A DNA stretch of 26,540 nt from Firmicutes bacterium UBA5449 (lineage in GTDB: Bacteria; Bacillota; SHA-98; UBA4971), in the NCBI GenBank assembly GCA_002424305.1, contig DIQZ01000010.1, positions 1,123-27,662 on the forward strand. The letters run 5' to 3'. Under the pieces are notes generated by a model. That model saw only the letters and a list, made by a program, of their open reading frames with translations, did not search any database and was not told where the DNA came from. The first letter of the stretch is position 1. Each line of letters begins with the position of its first letter. A program made the position numbers and the translations under genes. Positions 22,837 through 26,540 of this stretch are shown here, piece after piece.

Positions 22837-23349
22837 GTGGAAGCACTAAACAATTTATATGAAGCAATTAGCGTTCTTGTTGAGAATCCCATGTACATTA
22901 TCACCATTCTTTTTGCAGTAGCAACCGGTCTATTTCTTGTACTCAATATTAAAATCAGCAAGGTTCTCAGAAGCTATCGTACTATGTTGAAAGGCGTGCG
23001 TGGGGAGAATCTTGAAGAGATTACTCGAGAATATGTTGAGCGTGCGGGTGTAATTGAGCATGATATAGAGGGTCTTAGAGCTTTTATTGAGGATGTTCAT
23101 GCTGCCTCACAACGTCATTTACAGGGTGTTGGCATAGTTCGCTTTAACGCTTTTGAAGATATCGGAGGGAACCAGAGTTTTGCCATAGCATTGCTTGACG
23201 GTAAGGGAGACGGAGTAGTGCTGAGCAGCCTTTATGGACGTGCCGAATCAAGAGTATACGCAAAACCTGTAAATGGAGGACTATCAAAGTATGCTCTTTC
23301 GAATGAAGAAAGACTCGCAGTTGATGAAGCGTTGACCATTGATCAATGA
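22837..23349 (+). CDS. DUF4446 family membrane-anchored protein
   Basis: A 170-residue protein of unknown function matching DUF4446, which is commonly found next to parAB in Clostridia. One membrane segment spans about residues 17-40 (NPMYIITILFAVATGLFLVL). A charged, helical region follows (ISKVLRSYRTMLKGV, ITREYVERAG), then the family core VGIVRFNAFEDIGGNQSFAIAL, GVVLSSLYGRAESRVYAKPV and YALSNEERLAVDEA. The GTG start is preceded by a GGGGGAGG SD. A one-span topology with most of the protein on one side of the membrane is predicted. Its place after parB and the parS/NBS pair hints at an origin or membrane role, which is not established. Confidence 0.88.
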   Translation: MEALNNLYEAISVLVENPMYIITILFAVATGLFLVLNIKISKVLRSYRTMLKGVRGENLEEITREYVERAGVIEHDIEGLRAFIEDVHAASQRHLQGVGIVRFNAFEDIGGNQSFAIALLDGKGDGVVLSSLYGRAESRVYAKPVNGGLSKYALSNEERLAVDEALTIDQ

Positions 23350-23372
23350 TCTTCGATCTTCGCAATTGCGCG

Positions 23373-23400
23373 AGGAAAACCCGGACATGTCTTCCTTTTT
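23373..23400 (+). terminator. Probable terminator after the DUF4446 gene
   Basis: AGGAAAAC and GTCTTCCT pair over 7 of 8 positions around an 8-nt loop, followed by TTTT, 24 nt after the stop codon. The stem is modest. Confidence 0.5.
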
Positions 23401-23787
23401 CTACTCATTACTCAAGTTTGGGCAGCGCCGATGTGTGTTGCTTTCCGTGAGCCAGGTTTCCGGCTAGCTGAGTTGCAGATTTCGTCTGAGATGAATGGGC
23501 GTCTTCTAATAAGCACACACTAGTTCTAAAGGGGCCGCAAAAAAGTTGGCGCCAGCATTAAGGAAGCAGCAGGAAATTGGGCATGCCTGGCGAAGATCAA
23601 CCATACCTTTTCGGTTTCTTTTGTATTTTTTGGGCAACCTTGTCTGAAGAACTAGATGTGCTGCTTCGCCACCCGTAGGTGCCTAAATAGACTGTCGCCT
23701 CTGTTCACAAGGTCTTTTTAGGGTTAGCTCACGATAGTTAAAGGGAAATTAGTCAATGATGGTTTACCATGGAAGGAGCGAGCCATA
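23401..23787. other. Intergenic stretch before the M23 peptidase gene
   Basis: No open frame of credible length, repeat or clear promoter was found. A T-rich tract (TTTTCGGTTTCTTTTGTATT, about 23610) and the 8-bp palindrome TGGCGCCA are the only marked features. Confidence 0.4.
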
Positions 23788-24807
23788 TTGTGGCGTAAGG
23801 CCCTGAAGCGTAACCTTGCTAAGAAGCGAGGCCGCGCGCTGACTATTATGGCCATACCAACCGGAGATGAATCTGTCAAGAGCTTAAGCATACCAATGCT
23901 TTGGGTATATGTAGGTATTGCTATCGTTATTGGCTTTGGAGCGTTCATCCTTTCATCATATCTGGGTATGACTGCAACTGTTGCTCGGTCTTATAAGGAG
24001 CATCTAGGTAAGGACGCATATATTGAGCAGTTGTCTAAGGACAATGCAGTACTCAGCAGCATCAACAAGGAAAATGAGAAAAGACTTCGAGAGATTAGCG
24101 ATAAGCTGGTTCAACTGGAAACAGATTTGGCATATCTTGACTCGCTTAGTGGAGAGATCACGGAAATTGTTAAGGGGAAGAAATCTCCTACTGCTAGTGC
24201 ATCGATTCCCAGCAGGGGGGACTATGAACGGGGAGCTGTTCTAAGTTATCAGAGAGAGCAGCCTGGGACGCTTCTATTAGGCAGTCAGCCAGATGAGAGC
24301 TTGTCGTTAGTGACACAGATGACAAATAGGCTTGAAGAACTTCAGCAATCGACAAGTAAGATGGAATCGCAGCTTAATTCCTTGAAGAAATCAGCTGCTT
24401 CGTACCGAGACAAGCTCAACCGTACTCCTCGTGGTATGCCTACTAGAGGAAGAGTAACGTCCCGCTACGGTTCGCGACGTCATCCACTCACCGGACGAAC
24501 TCAAATGCATGAAGGCATTGACTTGGGTGCCCCCACAGGGACGCCGATTGTTGCTACAGCAGATGGCGTAGTGAAGTTCAGCGGATTACGTGGAGGGTAT
24601 GGACGCACAGTAATCATAGATCACGGATATGGATTTCAGACGCTGTACGGCCATGCCAGTAAACTCGTTGTTCGTTCCGGCCAACGAGTTAAACATGGAC
24701 AAGTTATCGCATACGTGGGGAGTTCCGGCGTAAGCACAGGATCTCATCTCCACTATGAAGTCCATGTTTCGGGAAGGCCGGTAAATCCGTGGTCATACAT
24801 GAACTAA
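23788..24807 (+). CDS. Membrane-anchored M23-family peptidase
   Basis: A probable peptidoglycan endopeptidase or its scaffold, 339 residues. A basic N-terminus is followed by one membrane span (about 37-60, MLWVYVGIAIVIGFGAFILS), a coiled-coil stretch (about 70-130), a low-complexity linker, a second helical segment (about 175-212) and a C-terminal LytM/M23 domain. Zinc and catalytic residues are complete: HEGID (His241, Asp245), His289 in YGHAS, and HLH (His320, His322). The TTG start has AAGGAG 9 nt upstream. A bactofilin gene follows, a pairing seen in several bacteria where the two control cell shape, so active-site integrity and context favour a morphogenetic hydrolase. The exact bond cleaved is unknown. 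Confidence 0.92.
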   Translation: MWRKALKRNLAKKRGRALTIMAIPTGDESVKSLSIPMLWVYVGIAIVIGFGAFILSSYLGMTATVARSYKEHLGKDAYIEQLSKDNAVLSSINKENEKRLREISDKLVQLETDLAYLDSLSGEITEIVKGKKSPTASASIPSRGDYERGAVLSYQREQPGTLLLGSQPDESLSLVTQMTNRLEELQQSTSKMESQLNSLKKSAASYRDKLNRTPRGMPTRGRVTSRYGSRRHPLTGRTQMHEGIDLGAPTGTPIVATADGVVKFSGLRGGYGRTVIIDHGYGFQTLYGHASKLVVRSGQRVKHGQVIAYVGSSGVSTGSHLHYEVHVSGRPVNPWSYMN

Positions 24808-25083
24808 CCTGTCAACAGCCTGCTTCTATCAATGTCTTTATTGATTTAGTAAGATATATGCTTCAACGAGTTCGTGCCAACGATGCGTTTTGACCTATGC
24901 TTTTGAAGGCAACCTATCTTCAAGCTTATCCTTCGGTTAGACAGATGATTATTGAAATCAGTAATAGGCACCAACTGTTTCACAGGAGTTACGCGGTGCC
25001 CACTTGCTTTGTTACTGAAGACTTTAACATGCATCATGAGTAGACGCTTTCATAGTAATCGTAAGATAAGGGGGAGTGGTTTA

Positions 25084-25512
25084 GTGTTTAGCAGACGGTC
25101 CCAAGCCCCTCAAAACAAGAAGGTTGACACAATTCTTGGGAAAGACAGCAATTCAAATGGACGCATAGAAATAGGTGGTTCAATTCGTGTAGATGGCTAC
25201 TTTGATGGGGAGATTAAGGCTGCCGGTGATGTGACTGTAGGTGATAGTGCAAGGGTAAAGGCTTCAATTCGAGCAGTAAACATAACAATAGCCGGTGAAG
25301 TTGTAGGGAATCTATACGCCAGTGGCCGACTAGAGATTGCTTCAACAGGCAGACTATGCGGGGAAGTAAAGACCGGAGCGCTCTGTATCGAGGACGGAGC
25401 AATATTTAAGGGCTCTTGCGAGATGATAGATGATAGGGAATTACCGAAACTTCCACCAGGCAAGGTATCTGACACGGCAATATCAGGTGATGAAATCGGA
25501 AGGAATGAGTGA
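25084..25512 (+). CDS. Bactofilin family protein
   Basis: A polymer-forming cytoskeletal protein (DUF583) of 142 residues. The central region is a right-handed beta-helix of short repeats visible as GRIEIGGSIRVDGYFDGEIKA, DVTVGDSARVKASIRA, ITIAGEVVGNLYASGRLEIAS and GRLCGEVKTGALCIEDGAIFKG. Polar tails flank it. GTG 25084 is chosen because a GGGGGAG SD lies 7 nt before it. The frame is open upstream, but that part shows no homology. It follows the M23 peptidase gene after 276 bp of DNA with no evident gene, and its stop overlaps the next start by 8 bases. Bactofilins assemble without nucleotide and often recruit M23 enzymes to the membrane. Confidence 0.92.
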   Translation: MFSRRSQAPQNKKVDTILGKDSNSNGRIEIGGSIRVDGYFDGEIKAAGDVTVGDSARVKASIRAVNITIAGEVVGNLYASGRLEIASTGRLCGEVKTGALCIEDGAIFKGSCEMIDDRELPKLPPGKVSDTAISGDEIGRNE

Positions 25513-26152
25513 CAGGGAAGTGGTCTTCAAGAATCGTGCAGAAGCAGGGCGAGTATTAGCAGCCCAACTTCACCAATATCGAGGTAGTGATGCCTTGGTA
25601 TTAGCATTGCCAAGAGGAGGAGTTCCTGTTGCAGCGGAAGTAGCTTCGGTCATAGATGCAGAATTGGATGTTATCATCTCAAGGAAGATTGGTGCACCCG
25701 GAAATCCAGAACTGGCTATTGGCGCAGTAACTAGTGATGGTGCTATCCTCCTTAACGATGCTCTTGTCGCGACTCTTAATGTGGGTGAGGCTTTCATAGA
25801 CCATAGTGTCAGCCAGGCCAGGCGTGAAATTGCAGAGTACACAAGACTATATCGCGGAGAAAGGCCAGTTCCGAAGATTACGGGTAGAATCGTGATTATT
25901 GTTGATGACGGCATTGCCACTGGCTATACTGTTTTGGCGGCAGTGCAGGCTAGTCTAAGGAAAAATCCGAAAGAGCTAATCATAGCTGTTCCAGTTGCCC
26001 AGAGGGAGTCTGTCTATGAGCTTGAAGAGGCCACAGGGTGTCAGGTAATTGCCGTGGTGCAACCTACTTTGTTCATTGCGGTAGGGCAATTTTATGAAGA
26101 TTTCCAGCAAGTTCCGGATGCACAAGTCCGTAGTATTCTCCAGAGCTACTGA
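25505..26152 (+). CDS. Phosphoribosyltransferase-like protein
   Basis: A 215-residue member of the type I phosphoribosyltransferase fold, closest in pattern to the uncharacterised COG1926 group. The PRPP-binding loop is IIVDDGIATGYT (residues 131-142). The N-terminal LALPRGGVPVAAEVA and SRKIGAPGNPELAIGAV are typical of that group, and RESVYELEEA and YEDFQQVPD occur near the end. Substrate is unknown. The start is uncertain: ATG 25505 overlaps the bactofilin stop but touches its GGAAGGA SD, while ATG 25490 is five codons earlier. The overlap suggests co-translation with bactofilin, though no shared pathway is known to me. Confidence 0.85.
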   Translation: MSDREVVFKNRAEAGRVLAAQLHQYRGSDALVLALPRGGVPVAAEVASVIDAELDVIISRKIGAPGNPELAIGAVTSDGAILLNDALVATLNVGEAFIDHSVSQARREIAEYTRLYRGERPVPKITGRIVIIVDDGIATGYTVLAAVQASLRKNPKELIIAVPVAQRESVYELEEATGCQVIAVVQPTLFIAVGQFYEDFQQVPDAQVRSILQSY

Positions 26153-26243
26153 AAGGATAGGGTGCTGAGTCAAAGAAGAAGGACTTTGGAATACAGGGAT
26201 CTAACTTGAGGTATGCTATTCCCGAAAGACGGGGTGGCAGAAT

Positions 26244-26492
26244 ATGAAGTGTGTAGTTGCATTGGCTGATACTCTTTCATCTTATCGAGAAGTGTTGGAG
26301 AGAAGAGGTTACCACACAGTTGATCTGGACGAAGGACTTGATGTTGCTGACATAGTGCTTATTTCCGGTATGGATATAAACCATTCAGGGGTGTCGACTA
26401 TTCACACTGGAGTGCCTGTGCTAGATGTTACAGGGAAGGCGCCTGAAGAGGTCGCAGATGATATCGAAAGGCATCTGGAGACTTTCCAATAA
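26244..26492 (+). CDS. UPF0180 (YkuS-like) protein
   Basis: A small 82-residue protein of unknown function resembling B. subtilis YkuS. Shared features are an N-terminal strand and helix (LADTLSSYREVLERRGYHTVDL), VLISGMDINHSGVSTIHT, VPVLDVTGKAPEEVADDIE and no signal or membrane segment. A GGGGTGG SD precedes the ATG. It is separated from the phosphoribosyltransferase gene by 91 bp without a clear promoter. The last 48 bp of the window contain nothing recognisable. Confidence 0.75.
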   Translation: MKCVVALADTLSSYREVLERRGYHTVDLDEGLDVADIVLISGMDINHSGVSTIHTGVPVLDVTGKAPEEVADDIERHLETFQ

Positions 26493-26540
26493 GCTCTAAA
26501 TATCCTGGCATGGCACATCTATATCGCAGAGTCAGTCATA

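Noticed and set aside
1..26540. CRISPR arrays, tRNA or rRNA genes, insertion sequences, riboswitches
   Set aside because: No regularly spaced repeats, no tRNA-like cloverleaf, no transposase motifs and no recognisable riboswitch core were found on reading both strands.

Overview
The window is the replication-origin region of a Gram-positive, Firmicutes/Clostridia-type chromosome. The evidence is the Bacillus-like gene order around dnaA, a Soj/Spo0J pair together with a separate Noc protein, parS and Noc-site palindromes, RemB/YaaB, a DUF4446 protein, a UPF0180 protein, and frequent GTG/TTG starts with strong Shine-Dalgarno (SD) sequences. I cannot name the species.

The layout is divergent. 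On the minus strand, reading leftwards from about 11.5 kb, lie an ATP-binding/winged-helix protein, dnaA, the dnaA-dnaN part of oriC, dnaN, yaaA (S4 domain), recF, a DUF721 (DciA-like) gene, remB, then (after two promoters) gyrB, gyrA and a truncated archease gene that overlaps the gyrA stop. On the plus strand, reading rightwards from about 12.0 kb, lie rpmH, rnpA, yidD, yidC, jag, a terminator, mnmE, mnmG, rsmG, noc, soj (parA) and spo0J (parB). After a gene-poor stretch of about 1.5 kb come a DUF4446 membrane protein, an M23 peptidase, a bactofilin, a phosphoribosyltransferase and a UPF0180 protein.

The origin is bipartite. One cluster of DnaA boxes lies at 11.57-11.77 kb. A second lies between dnaA and dnaN, where a DnaA box, a GC step, a run of TAG-like trinucleotides and an AT-rich unwinding region follow one another in the order known for the B. 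subtilis basal unwinding system. An extra gene, a GHKL ATPase fused to a winged helix, sits between dnaA and the first cluster. It stretches the origin to about 2.5 kb and is the best candidate here for an undescribed replication-linked regulator.

The segregation module is also notable. One parS lies inside parB. A second, perfect parS stands 15 bp from a perfect Noc-binding palindrome in the gene-poor stretch. The two paralogues encoded upstream carry the residues expected for reading these two different sites. The ParB has Gln in place of the usual Glu in its GERR CTP-binding motif.

Functionally the window joins replication initiation (DnaA, DnaN, RecF, DUF721, gyrase), segregation and division-site control (Soj, ParB, Noc), membrane insertion and RNA maturation (YidC, YidD, Jag, RnpA, MnmE/G, RsmG), and a cell-shape pair (M23 peptidase plus bactofilin). 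I found no tRNA or rRNA genes, CRISPR arrays or insertion sequences.
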